Assembly: GCA_028700615.1 (NCBI GenBank)
Contig: JAQVSH010000080.1
Coordinates: forward strand, 1-7,416
Direction of reading: 5' to 3'
Length of the DNA: 7,416 bases
Origin: Bacteroidales bacterium
Lineage (GTDB): Bacteria; Bacteroidota; Bacteroidia; Bacteroidales; UBA4181
The notes beneath the pieces are model-generated. The model saw nothing but the letters and a program-made list of their open reading frames with translations, was not told the origin of the DNA and did not search any database. Shown here in pieces: positions 1 through 5,420 of this stretch. Both the position numbers and the translations under genes were made by a program. The number at the start of each line of letters is the position of its first letter. The first letter of the stretch is position 1.

Positions 1-1
1 C

Positions 2-32
2 CTCGATACCATTCTTCAATTAAATGGTAGAG
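2..32 (-). terminator. Possible stem-loop downstream of the MBL-fold hydrolase gene
   Basis: Arms at 7-13 (TACCATT) and 23-29 (AATGGTA) form a perfect 7-bp stem with a 9-nt loop. Positions 2-4 and 30-32 extend it across a 2-nt bulge. It lies about 25 bp past the stop codon of the minus-strand hydrolase gene, where a terminator would be expected. A U-tract on the minus strand would fall before position 1, outside the window, so this cannot be confirmed. The stem is AT-rich and could be fortuitous. Confidence 0.25.
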
Positions 33-55
33 AACTATCCCTTTTTTAGAGGGGA

Positions 56-883
56 TTATTTAACAGCTGATTCGTTGTAATTTATATCGTAACCCTTTCC
101 GGATACTTTTAGTTTTAGGCCGAACTGACTTTCGGTATTTACAGTGCCTTTGATTTTACCCGATAATACATCCTTGCTCACCTTACACATATCCTCAATT
201 TTTGATAAGGTTTCCATATTGTTATCGTTAAAATGGCCGGGATATAAATACTTCAATTTGTACGACTCCATCATGGATGTGATTTTCTCGCACGTTTCAA
301 TAAATGTCGAAAAATTGACGGAGAGCAATAACAGTCCTGTTCCAAACGAATCGCCAGAAAAACCGTACCCTGCGGCCTTATCAATAAATGTGGTAGAGCC
401 CGGAGTATGTCCCGGAGTGTACAAGACTTCTATTTGTCTATCGCCTAAATTAATGATTTCACGATCTTTCAAATATTTCACACTTCCTTTGTAATCGCCC
501 ATCATTCTGGGAACCGAGACGGAGTCGTTCGGATTAATAAACACTTCTGAAAAACAATTTATGGACGGGCCGGTGTGGTCCGGATGTACATGAGTAGCCA
601 CAACCATTAAAGGTTTACTGGTGATTGAAGCGACTATTTTGTCTAAGTCTTTAATATCAGTACCCACATCAATGAGAAGCGCTTTGTCTTTCCCTTCGAG
701 AAGATACAGGCTTTCGTGCCACATTTGATTTCCGGAACCAACCCATGTGTGATCATCCAGCTGATGAAAAACAACCTCGTTGTTGCTAAAAACTTCTTTT
801 CCATTGATAATTAATGAACCTTGGGCAAACAAAGTGGTTTGAAAAAACACGCTTAATGTTAAAAGACTCAAAATCAACTTCAT
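56..883 (-). CDS. Exported metallo-beta-lactamase-fold hydrolase
   Basis: A 275-residue member of the metallo-beta-lactamase (MBL) fold superfamily, probably a periplasmic metal-dependent hydrolase. Residues 1-20 look like a Sec signal peptide, with a likely cleavage after LFA and before QG. The metal ligands are complete: the HxHxDH motif at 98-103 (H98, H100, D102, H103), H159 in TPGHTPGS, D178 in FSGDSF and H217 in YPGH. This supports a two-metal, catalytically competent enzyme. The loop and the C-terminal part match general MBL-fold hydrolases (glyoxalase II-like or thioesterase/lactonase-like proteins) rather than any subtype I can name. The substrate is unknown, and beta-lactamase activity should not be assumed. 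The gene has no close partner: its upstream neighbour, in the same orientation, ends 135 bp away. I found no convincing Bacteroides-type promoter in that gap. The start ATG at 883 is chosen because the signal peptide begins there. Confidence 0.9.
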   Translation of the reverse strand: MKLILSLLTLSVFFQTTLFAQGSLIINGKEVFSNNEVVFHQLDDHTWVGSGNQMWHESLYLLEGKDKALLIDVGTDIKDLDKIVASITSKPLMVVATHVHPDHTGPSINCFSEVFINPNDSVSVPRMMGDYKGSVKYLKDREIINLGDRQIEVLYTPGHTPGSTTFIDKAAGYGFSGDSFGTGLLLLSVNFSTFIETCEKITSMMESYKLKYLYPGHFNDNNMETLSKIEDMCKVSKDVLSGKIKGTVNTESQFGLKLKVSGKGYDINYNESAVK

Positions 884-1018
884 GATTAATACTTTTTAAT
901 TAACTGCAGATTCATAATAAGTTAAGGTTGCCTATTCAAATAGAGAAACGAAAATAATAAATCATTTCTCGTGTTTATCATAAAATTCAAAATAAAATAT
1001 TTCTGACGGGACCCCTTC

Positions 1019-1210
1019 TTATTGTGGATATTTGGTAAAATGGTATTGATCCCGGAGTTTTTGCTGCTCGTCTCTGTTCAGCGAAGTGAAATAAGATTTC
1101 CATCCCGGACAAAAATTGATATGCCACCGCCAGAATTTTCCCATAAAAGACTTGGGATTCTTGTCAAATTTTGCCCGCATAGAGCAGTCGATACAAGGAT
1201 GTTTTTCCAT
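1019..1210 (-). CDS. Small Cys/His-rich protein, possible zinc-binding domain
   Basis: A 63-residue protein of unknown function. It has C6-x2-C9 near the N-terminus and a conserved-looking WRWHxxxCPGWK block with H30 and C34. This C-C-H-C arrangement could bind one zinc ion. No signal peptide or membrane segment is visible, so it is probably cytoplasmic. The composition (many K/R and aromatic residues, three Trp within 11 residues) is that of a folded protein rather than a random frame. From memory, similar small proteins of about 60 residues with the CPGWK block occur in Bacteroidota, but I cannot name a family. It lies between the ATPase (107 bp upstream) and the MBL hydrolase (135 bp downstream), all on the minus strand. 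The gaps are too long to assert an operon. No clear ribosome-binding site precedes the ATG. The antisense frame over the same span lacks any such pattern. Confidence 0.65.
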   Translation of the reverse strand: MEKHPCIDCSMRAKFDKNPKSFMGKFWRWHINFCPGWKSYFTSLNRDEQQKLRDQYHFTKYPQ

Positions 1211-1284
1211 GATGTTTAGTCTTTTATTGTTTTATGATGTTGTTTATCTCATGTAATATAAGCAAGTCCATCCACACGGAAGTA

Positions 1285-1302
1285 CAAATAGTAAACTATT
1301 TG
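1285..1302. repeat. Short perfect inverted repeat (7-bp arms, 4-nt loop)
   Basis: CAAATAG at 1285-1291 and CTATTTG at 1296-1302 form a perfect hairpin with loop TAAA. It lies 16 bp past the stop of the ATPase gene and 75 bp before the start of the 63-residue gene. It could be a weak terminator or processing stem for the ATPase mRNA, or an operator for the small gene. There is no adjacent U-tract on the minus strand and the stem is AT-rich, so the role is open. Confidence 0.35.
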
Positions 1303-1317
1303 AGAATTATAAAAAGA

Positions 1318-2598
1318 CTAGTCCTTCAGGCATCCTATCGGCACCACATACACTCCATCTTCACGGCGATAGGCAAATTTGCCTATCGCCGTGAGCACCA
1401 TCAGGAAAGACGGGGCTTTCATCTTATCGGTGTCAATCTTTCCGGCAAGGGTTTTCAGTGTTGTGGCACCTTCTTCAATCAGCTTGTCTCCGCCCAGTTT
1501 AACTTCAACCAGTCCGAACTTGCCATTACGAAGATGAAGCACCGCATCGCACTCCAATCCGTACTTATCACGGAAATGATAAACCTGCCCGTCCAAAGCA
1601 TCGGCAAAGACACGAAGGTCACGAACACACAGTGTTTCAAAAAGAAGTCCCATAGTATTGAGATCGCCTGTCAAATCTTGCGGTCCAAGACCTAAAGCAG
1701 CAACAGCAATGGAAGGGTCAACAAAATAGCGGGTATCGGATGTGCGGATAGCTGTCTTAGATCGCAAGTTGGGATTCCATGCCACCGAATCTTCTATCAC
1801 AAAAATCTTCTTCAACGCTTCAATATACGAAGTGATTGTTTTGATGTCGGCAGATTCTTCATCATTGATTCGCATGTCGGCCGAAATCGTGCTGATAGGA
1901 GCTTGTGCGCCCTGATGACGGGAATAAGAACGCATCAGCAGTTTTACCCGTTCGGGATTTCTTTTAACACCATCCACTCTGGAGACATCCGACTTTATGA
2001 CAGCATCGTAATAATCCTTTGCTTGGTCCAATGCCACATTACCTTTCATAAAAGTGGTACGAGGCCATCCACCACGACATATCAGGAATGCCAAATCGTC
2101 AATCGTCAGTTTGTTAATACCCAAAATCTGGTCGGGAGTATCAAAAAGTTCCCTGATACTCACTTCACCAGTCGACTCTCCCGATTCATATAAACTCATG
2201 GGGCGCATGGTGAGCCAGGCAAAACGACCTGTACCCGAATGATGAATTTCATGTGTATCGGCAGGTACAGCAGAACCAGTAAGAATGAACTGACCAAGTT
2301 CATCACGGTGGTCAACTTCAAAGCGGATAGTATCCCATAACTTGGGAGCAATCTGCCATTCGTCAAGCAATATCGGAGTCTTGCCAAGGAGCAAGGCCTG
2401 TGGATTGATGTCGGCAATCTTCAGATTCTGTTCCTTTTGAGTTGGTTCGTCCATATATAGCACGCTTGCTGCTTGTCGTTCGGCTGTAGTGGTTTTGCCA
2501 CACCATTTTGGACCTTCAATCAAAACAGCTCCTTTTCCGGCCAGTTTCCTTGCCAGCATCCTATCTGCAATTCTTTCCTTGTACTTCTTCATGTTCAT
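1318..2598 (-). CDS. AAA-type ATPase with C-terminal DUF4143 / nuclease-like region
   Basis: A 426-residue predicted ATP-binding protein of the large bacterial/archaeal AAA_14-DUF4143 family. Walker A is GPKWCGKT at 29-36. Walker B is PILLDE at 75-80 (D79, E80). ILTGSA at 105-110 fits the sensor-like strand. The middle region (about 200-300) resembles the helical/winged-helix part of the family. The C-terminal region has a PD-(D/E)xK-like pattern, with D351 in LECDAV and E365-V-K367 in LVEVKLG. It ends in the family's usual tail, YRREDGVYVVPIGCLK. The length is normal for the family and no key residue is missing. The biological role of these proteins is not established; DNA-related or toxin-antitoxin-like roles have been suggested. 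Two ATGs (2598 and 2592) are possible; the first is kept and neither has a strong SD. An IS lies 121 bp upstream and its transposase genes read toward this gene, so read-through expression is possible. A perfect 34-bp palindrome lies within the last codons. Confidence 0.92.
   Translation of the reverse strand: MNMKKYKERIADRMLARKLAGKGAVLIEGPKWCGKTTTAERQAASVLYMDEPTQKEQNLKIADINPQALLLGKTPILLDEWQIAPKLWDTIRFEVDHRDELGQFILTGSAVPADTHEIHHSGTGRFAWLTMRPMSLYESGESTGEVSIRELFDTPDQILGINKLTIDDLAFLICRGGWPRTTFMKGNVALDQAKDYYDAVIKSDVSRVDGVKRNPERVKLLMRSYSRHQGAQAPISTISADMRINDEESADIKTITSYIEALKKIFVIEDSVAWNPNLRSKTAIRTSDTRYFVDPSIAVAALGLGPQDLTGDLNTMGLLFETLCVRDLRVFADALDGQVYHFRDKYGLECDAVLHLRNGKFGLVEVKLGGDKLIEEGATTLKTLAGKIDTDKMKAPSFLMVLTAIGKFAYRREDGVYVVPIGCLKD
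1361..1394. repeat. Perfect 34-bp palindrome inside the ATPase coding sequence
   Basis: The 17-base arm TCACGGCGATAGGCAAA (1361-1377) is followed immediately by its exact reverse complement (1378-1394), with no spacer. On the minus strand it encodes part of the conserved C-terminal tail (LTAIGKFAYRRE), about 15 codons before the stop. Because it is palindromic, the plus strand also reads TAIGKFAYRRE in one frame. As RNA it could form a long hairpin near the 3' end of the ATPase mRNA. As DNA it could be a dimer-protein binding site. Its function is unknown. Confidence 0.95.
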
Positions 2599-2670
2599 TT
2601 ATTTGCTATCGCAAGTAAACATAAGACATATTTAATAGAAATGCGTTATTTGGATAAAAAAAATTACTTG

Positions 2671-2703
2671 TTTTGGCTATAATTTATTCCGTATTTTGGC
2701 TAT
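2671..2703. repeat. Direct repeat of TTTTGGCTAT upstream of the ATPase gene
   Basis: The 10-mer TTTTGGCTAT occurs at 2671-2680 and again at 2694-2703. The copies start 23 bp apart, roughly two helical turns. They lie 73-105 bp upstream of the ATPase start, just before the IS edge. They could be paired binding sites for a regulator of the divergent ATPase/KilA-N promoters, which the IS has now separated. No protein is known to bind them, and the DNA is AT-rich enough for chance to matter. Confidence 0.4.
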
Positions 2704-2715
2704 GTGCTTTTACGC

Positions 2716-2719
2716 ATAT
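2716..2719. repeat. Left copy of putative 4-bp target-site duplication (ATAT)
   Basis: ATAT directly precedes the TG that opens the IS left end, and ATAT also directly follows the CA at the right end (4358-4361). A 3-5 bp duplication is normal for IS3-family elements. The motif is short, AT-only and self-complementary, so it supports the element boundaries only together with the TG/CA ends. Confidence 0.55.
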
Positions 2720-2747
2720 TGTACTGCTCGCAAAAAGTAGACACGGA
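2720..2747 (+). repeat. IS left terminal inverted repeat
   Basis: It begins with TG and contains AAAAAGTAGACACGGA (2732-2747), which matches the right end exactly in inverted orientation. It forms the end beyond orfB. Its AAAGTAGAC core is also the first of the four 42-bp-spaced repeats inside this end. Confidence 0.8.
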
Positions 2748-2868
2748 ATTTTTTTTAAGCTGTTAATAATTTACCAAAGTAGACTTTGGCGTTGATTTTC
2801 CGTTGTTTTGTTTTACTAAAGTAGACATTTCTGATATTTTTACTCATTTTCCTTTGATGAAAGTTGAC
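2734..2868 (+). repeat. Four AAAGT(A/T)GAC repeats at exact 42-bp spacing
   Basis: AAAGTAGAC lies at 2734-2742, 2776-2784 and 2818-2826, and AAAGTTGAC at 2860-2868. Start-to-start spacing is 42 bp each time, about four turns of B-DNA, which puts all copies on one helical face. Only the 9-bp core is conserved; the spacers are unrelated, so this is not a simple tandem duplication. The first copy is part of the terminal inverted repeat. The series ends just before the orfB stop codon (2884-2886). The right IS end has a single copy (4336-4344, inverted), and nothing similar lies 42 bp inside it. They are probably transposase or host-factor binding sites; that role is inferred. Confidence 0.85.
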
Positions 2869-2883
2869 ACGACGTTCAAACTG

Positions 2884-3834
2884 CTACTTACATTCTTCAT
2901 TATCCATCTTTTTACATCTTTCACGTACGAACTTCGGCTTCGTGGACAGTTCTCTTGAGTCGAACGAATTTTTCCGGGGCAGTTCACCTTTGTAGTAGCG
3001 TTTCCTGTAGTTGTCGGGAGTGTCGTATCCGATAGCGAAGCAAGGACGCATATCGTTGTAGAACTTGACGTACTCATCGAGTATCTTCAGGATATTCGAC
3101 CATCTCCATTCATTCTCCAGACAGAAGTCGGTCATCAGTTCTTCTTTTATCCAGCCGTTCAGAGACTCGTTAACGGGGTTGTCGGTGGGCTTTCCGGCCC
3201 GCGACATCGAATGGACTATGTTCGTGTCCTTTATCAGGTCATTGTATGCCATAGAGGCGTAGACGCTGCCTTGATCCGTATGAAGGATCGTAGGCTCTAC
3301 TGAGCCTTTGAGGAGCTTCACGACATCATTTAGCCCATCTATATACTGTGTCCGATCTCCGCGCTGTTCCGTAGCCTTGTATGTAAGTATCTCCTTCGTG
3401 AACACATCGAAGTAAAACGTGACCTCAAAACTCACCCAGCGAACACGGAACATAGTCATATCTGACACTATGACCTGTCGTGGCCTGTCCACGGTCTCCC
3501 AGGTCGAGTATATCAGGTTCGGGTATTTGTCCCTTATCTTGCGAGGTCTATAGTGTATCCGGTGCTTCGTCTCGGCCTTGATTCCAAGAAACCTGAAGCA
3601 CTTGTACGCATAGTTGTTGCTTATCTCTATGAGCATATTGATTCTGATATAGGCGGCTGTCCAGCGGTATCCGTGAGTGCGATGCTTTTCGTGCACCGCC
3701 TTGATTTTCTCCACTATCTCCTCTCGGTGATGATCTCTGTTGGTGGGCTGGTGATGAAGCCACTTGTAGTAGCCTGCACGACTGACGCACATCAACTCGC
3801 AGAGATCCTTCACTGGATTATCGCGAGACAGCAA
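2884..3834 (-). CDS. IS3-family transposase OrfB (DDE integrase domain)
   Basis: The catalytic half of the transposase, 316 residues from a TTG at 3834. An HTH_21-like region (about 35-65, HGYRW) is followed by the rve integrase core. The catalytic residues are D125 (VSDMT), D187 (LHTDQGS) and E223 (DNPVNES). The spacing between the second D and E is 35 residues, the DD(35)E pattern, with the K/E-rich motif GWIKEE after it. The C-terminal FYNDMRP and TPDNYRKRY blocks are typical of the family. The frame stays open upstream of 3834 to the A8 run at 3911-3918. The main product is therefore probably an OrfAB fusion of about 433 residues (OrfA 1-91 plus codons from 3912) made by -1 frameshifting. 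Independent OrfB initiation is uncertain: AAAGGAG at 3855-3861 precedes only non-standard starts (ATA, ATC) at plausible spacing, and the TTG is about 20 nt away. Confidence 0.93.
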   Translation of the reverse strand: MLSRDNPVKDLCELMCVSRAGYYKWLHHQPTNRDHHREEIVEKIKAVHEKHRTHGYRWTAAYIRINMLIEISNNYAYKCFRFLGIKAETKHRIHYRPRKIRDKYPNLIYSTWETVDRPRQVIVSDMTMFRVRWVSFEVTFYFDVFTKEILTYKATEQRGDRTQYIDGLNDVVKLLKGSVEPTILHTDQGSVYASMAYNDLIKDTNIVHSMSRAGKPTDNPVNESLNGWIKEELMTDFCLENEWRWSNILKILDEYVKFYNDMRPCFAIGYDTPDNYRKRYYKGELPRKNSFDSRELSTKPKFVRERCKKMDNEECK

Positions 3835-3839
3835 TTTGA

Positions 3840-4184
3840 TTATTTCAAACTCTTCTCCTTTAAACGAACATACTCCATTTGTCCATCCGAGTTCATCTGA
3901 ACGGCATAACTTTTTTTTAGCCGCTCATTCTCGATGCGGAGTTTGAGTATCTCACGTTTGTACGATTCCTCTGTACGGTCAAAACCGTCCGGAATGATGC
4001 TCTGGATTTCAGAATCGGCGCGTGCAAGGCCCTCAATACCGCCTTCTTCATACTGTTTCATCCACTTCTTAAGGGATGCCTCTGTGATGTTGTTCATTAC
4101 ACAGAACTCTTTTGCTGTCCGACGGCTTGACTTGTACCGGTGGATCAGGAACTCTTTTTCAAGAGGGTTGAAATGTTTTGCCAT
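3840..4184 (-). CDS. IS3-family transposase OrfA (helix-turn-helix protein)
   Basis: A 114-residue DNA-binding protein encoded upstream of orfB. Residues about 8-45 form a helix-turn-helix of the HTH_Tnp_1 type, with TAKEFCVMNNITEASLKKW as the recognition region. Residues about 76-92 (heptad-like REILKLRIENERLKK) fit the short leucine-zipper/coiled-coil that mediates multimerisation in IS3-family OrfA proteins. It should bind the IS ends and, as a separate product, may regulate transposition. AAAGGAG at 4194-4200 lies 9 nt before the ATG, an unusually strong SD for this window, and supports the start. The ribosome can leave this frame after K91 on the A8 run to make OrfAB. The last 23 residues are used only in free OrfA. 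The stop is 3 bp from the TTG used for orfB, in a different frame. Confidence 0.92.
   Translation of the reverse strand: MAKHFNPLEKEFLIHRYKSSRRTAKEFCVMNNITEASLKKWMKQYEEGGIEGLARADSEIQSIIPDGFDRTEESYKREILKLRIENERLKKSYAVQMNSDGQMEYVRLKEKSLK
3887..3918 (-). promoter_or_regulatory. Programmed -1 frameshift signal: A8 slippery run plus downstream stem-loop
   Basis: On the minus strand, orfA reads CTA AAA AAA AGT across an eight-A run (3918-3911). A -1 slip continues as AAG TTA TGC, which is open in frame into orfB with no stop. This matches the A_AAA_AAN class of slippery site used by IS3-family elements. Five bases after the run's following G, the RNA can fold: CCG-TTC (3904-3899) pairs with GAA and CGG (3894-3892 and 3889-3887), with loop AGAT and a 2-nt bulge. 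This is a modest stimulatory hairpin. The slip site and open frame are seen directly; the efficiency is unknown. Confidence 0.8.
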
Positions 4185-4193
4185 AAAAGTTTT

Positions 4194-4305
4194 CTCCTTT
4201 GAGGAGGGTCTGACCGGATGACTGCTTTGCGCCGAAGGTTGCCCGCTCTTCCGGTCGGGGCTACGCCCCTCCCTCTATAGAGGGCAACCTTTGAACATCC
4301 AAAGG
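4194..4305 (-). promoter_or_regulatory. Structured IS leader upstream of orfA with competing hairpins
   Basis: This non-coding segment between the right IS end and orfA is packed with complementary arms. They are CCTTTG/CAAAGG (4288-4293 and 4300-4305), the 14-bp palindrome CCCTCTATAGAGGG (4271-4284), GGGGC/GCCCC (4257-4261 and 4265-4269), AGGTTGCCC/GGGCAACCT (4236-4244 and 4282-4290), and GACCGGA/TCCGGTC (4212-4218 and 4250-4256). The last two pairs interleave, so they form a pseudoknot or are mutually exclusive. CTCC/GGAG beside the SD could also mask AAAGGAG. This could limit transposase expression or block transcripts entering from outside, as known for other IS elements. The role is inferred. 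Confidence 0.6.
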
Positions 4306-4330
4306 TAATCATTCATTCTTTTTCCGCCTC

Positions 4331-4357
4331 TCCGTGTCTACTTTTTCGGCAGCAGCA
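4331..4357 (-). repeat. IS right terminal inverted repeat
   Basis: Read on the minus strand it begins TGCTGCTGCCG and continues with the 16-base core shared with the left end (4346-4331). The CA at 4356-4357 closes the element and is followed by ATAT. It contains the only AAAGTAGAC copy at this end. Confidence 0.8.
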
Positions 4358-4361
4358 ATAT
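4358..4361. repeat. Right copy of putative 4-bp target-site duplication (ATAT)
   Basis: ATAT directly follows the terminal CA of the IS and matches the four bases before its opening TG (2716-2719). Confidence 0.55.
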
Positions 4362-4534
4362 TCAGTTCATATTTATTTAGTTGTCCAGCAAACATTTTCA
4401 GAAGGTCTGAATCTTATATAAAAATACCCTGCAGGGACACATGTATTGATTTATTTGTAAATTGCTACCTGAAACGATCTCATTCACGGCCTTGAAAACA
4501 CAGACATGAATTTATCAGCATACAAATTATTATC
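4362..4534. other. AT-rich intergenic flank between the IS and the KilA-N gene
   Basis: With 2599-2715 this was one intergenic region of about 290 bp between the divergent ATPase and KilA-N genes before the IS inserted. I see no RNA gene, no good -33/-7 Bacteroides promoter pair (TTTG / TAnnTTTG) and no strong inverted repeat here. TTTATTTG at about 4450-4457 is one base from the -7 consensus but lacks a partner box. The KilA-N promoter is presumably somewhere in this stretch. Confidence 0.4.
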
Positions 4535-5410
4535 ATGACAAAACAAACACAGATAGAGGTTGAGAATAAACGGATTTCCATTATTCAGCAAGATAATCAG
4601 GACTACATTTGTCTTACGGATATGGTACGAGGCGAGGAGGGCGATGATTATATCCGTAATTGGATGAGGAACAGAAATACCGTTGAGTATCTTGGTCTTT
4701 GGGAAACTTTAAATAATCCAAATTTCAAAGGTGTCGAATTCGACACCTTTAGAAAAGAATCCGGTTTAAACAGCTTTAATCTAACTCCAAGAAAATGGAT
4801 TGAAGCTACAAATGCTATTGGTATAATTTCTAAAGCTGGTAGGTATGGTGGCACATATGCACATAAAGACTTGGCCTTTGAATTTGGTATATGGATTAGT
4901 CCAATGTTCAAACTCCTGCTGATTAAGGAATATCAGCATTTAAAAGAGATTGAAAGTAATCAGTATAGTTTGGAATGGAATGTCAAACGTGTTTTAACAA
5001 AAGCTAATTATTTGATTCACACCGATGCAATTAAAGACTGCATAATACCGACAAGAGATTATAGTAAGGACAATGAATGGATTGTGTATTCAGATGAAGC
5101 TGACCTTCTTAATGTAGCCCTGTTTCGTTGTACGGCCAAAGATTGGCGAGATGCAAACCCGAAATATGCAATGAAAGGACTAAATATCAGAGACTTTGCC
5201 AGCATAAACGAATTGGTGGTGATGGCAAATCTTGAAAGCGTCAACGCAATATGGATACGAAATGGTGTTGATAAAGATAAACGCTTTAAGCAGCTAAAGC
5301 AGATGGTAAATATTCAACTTAAATCCCTTGATAATATGGATTTTATGAAGTCAATTAAGAAACTTTCAGATGATATTTTTGAAAAAGAAATAAAACCAAA
5401 GGAAAAATAA
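4535..5410 (+). CDS. KilA-N domain-containing protein
   Basis: A 291-residue protein whose first 140 residues are a KilA-N domain, a DNA-binding module shared by phages, large DNA viruses and bacterial mobile elements. The signature is strong: CLTDMVR at 26-32, WIEATNAIGIISKAGRYGGTYAHKDLAFEFGIW (88-120, key residues W88, G103-R-Y-G-G and H110) and the following IKEYQHLKE helix. The C-terminal half (about 141-291) is charged and mixed alpha/beta, with no motif I recognise. It has no signal peptide, so it is cytoplasmic, probably DNA-binding. Its target and function are unknown. The ATG at 4535 has no clear SD, which is common in this phylum. It is transcribed away from the IS and the ATPase. 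A perfect 24-bp palindrome lies in its coding sequence, and an attC-like block begins 10 bp after its stop. No other phage gene is present, so it is better read as an accessory gene than as part of a prophage. Confidence 0.92.
   Translation: MTKQTQIEVENKRISIIQQDNQDYICLTDMVRGEEGDDYIRNWMRNRNTVEYLGLWETLNNPNFKGVEFDTFRKESGLNSFNLTPRKWIEATNAIGIISKAGRYGGTYAHKDLAFEFGIWISPMFKLLLIKEYQHLKEIESNQYSLEWNVKRVLTKANYLIHTDAIKDCIIPTRDYSKDNEWIVYSDEADLLNVALFRCTAKDWRDANPKYAMKGLNIRDFASINELVVMANLESVNAIWIRNGVDKDKRFKQLKQMVNIQLKSLDNMDFMKSIKKLSDDIFEKEIKPKEK
4727..4750. repeat. Perfect 24-bp palindrome inside the KilA-N gene
   Basis: AAAGGTGTCGAA (4727-4738) is followed directly by its reverse complement (4739-4750). It encodes KGVEFDTF in the KilA-N domain, a stretch I recall as common in bacterial KilA-N proteins. 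Palindromic codon choice may therefore be partly forced by protein sequence. It could also be a dimer-binding operator, for instance for autoregulation. Confidence 0.95.
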
Positions 5411-5420
5411 AAAACAGCGA

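Larger units (their letters stand above)
2720..4357 (-). mobile_element. Complete IS3-family insertion sequence, 1638 bp
   Basis: The element carries two overlapping-phase transposase frames (orfA 4184-3840, orfB 3834-2884) on the minus strand. The DDE catalytic triad is complete. The ends start TG and finish CA. They share a 16-bp core, AAAAAGTAGACACGGA, at 2732-2747 and inverted at 4331-4346. The left end begins TGTACTGC, which from memory resembles the IS150 end. Both ends are bordered by ATAT. OrfB is in the -1 frame relative to orfA, the IS3-family arrangement. The two terminal segments outside the 16-bp core differ by one base in length, so the exact tips are less certain than the core. 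The subgroup is not assigned. The element inserted between two divergent intact genes, so it broke no reading frame. It looks intact and possibly active. Confidence 0.9.

Noticed and set aside
56..883. True beta-lactamase (antibiotic resistance) call
   Set aside because: The metal-binding motifs are shared by the whole MBL superfamily, and nothing specific to class B beta-lactamases is recognised.
884..1018. Promoter for the MBL hydrolase gene
   Set aside because: No TTTG / TAnnTTTG pair at proper spacing could be found; AT-rich near-matches are too frequent to call.
1234..1695. 153-codon plus-strand frame opposite the ATPase gene
   Set aside because: It lies antisense to a well-supported ATPase gene and has no recognisable domain. 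Its only familiar peptide (TAIGKFAYRRE) appears because of the 34-bp palindrome.
2734..2868. CRISPR array or simple tandem repeat
   Set aside because: Only a 9-bp core repeats, the intervening DNA is unrelated, the region lies inside an IS end and no cas gene is present.
3553..3900. 115-codon plus-strand frame opposite orfB/orfA
   Set aside because: Antisense shadow of the transposase genes with no motif and no start signal.
2599..4534. Gene disruption by the IS
   Set aside because: Both neighbouring genes are full-length, and joining the flanks at ATAT creates only an intergenic region.
4535..5410. Prophage or defence island
   Set aside because: KilA-N alone is not enough; there are no phage structural, integrase or known defence genes in the window.
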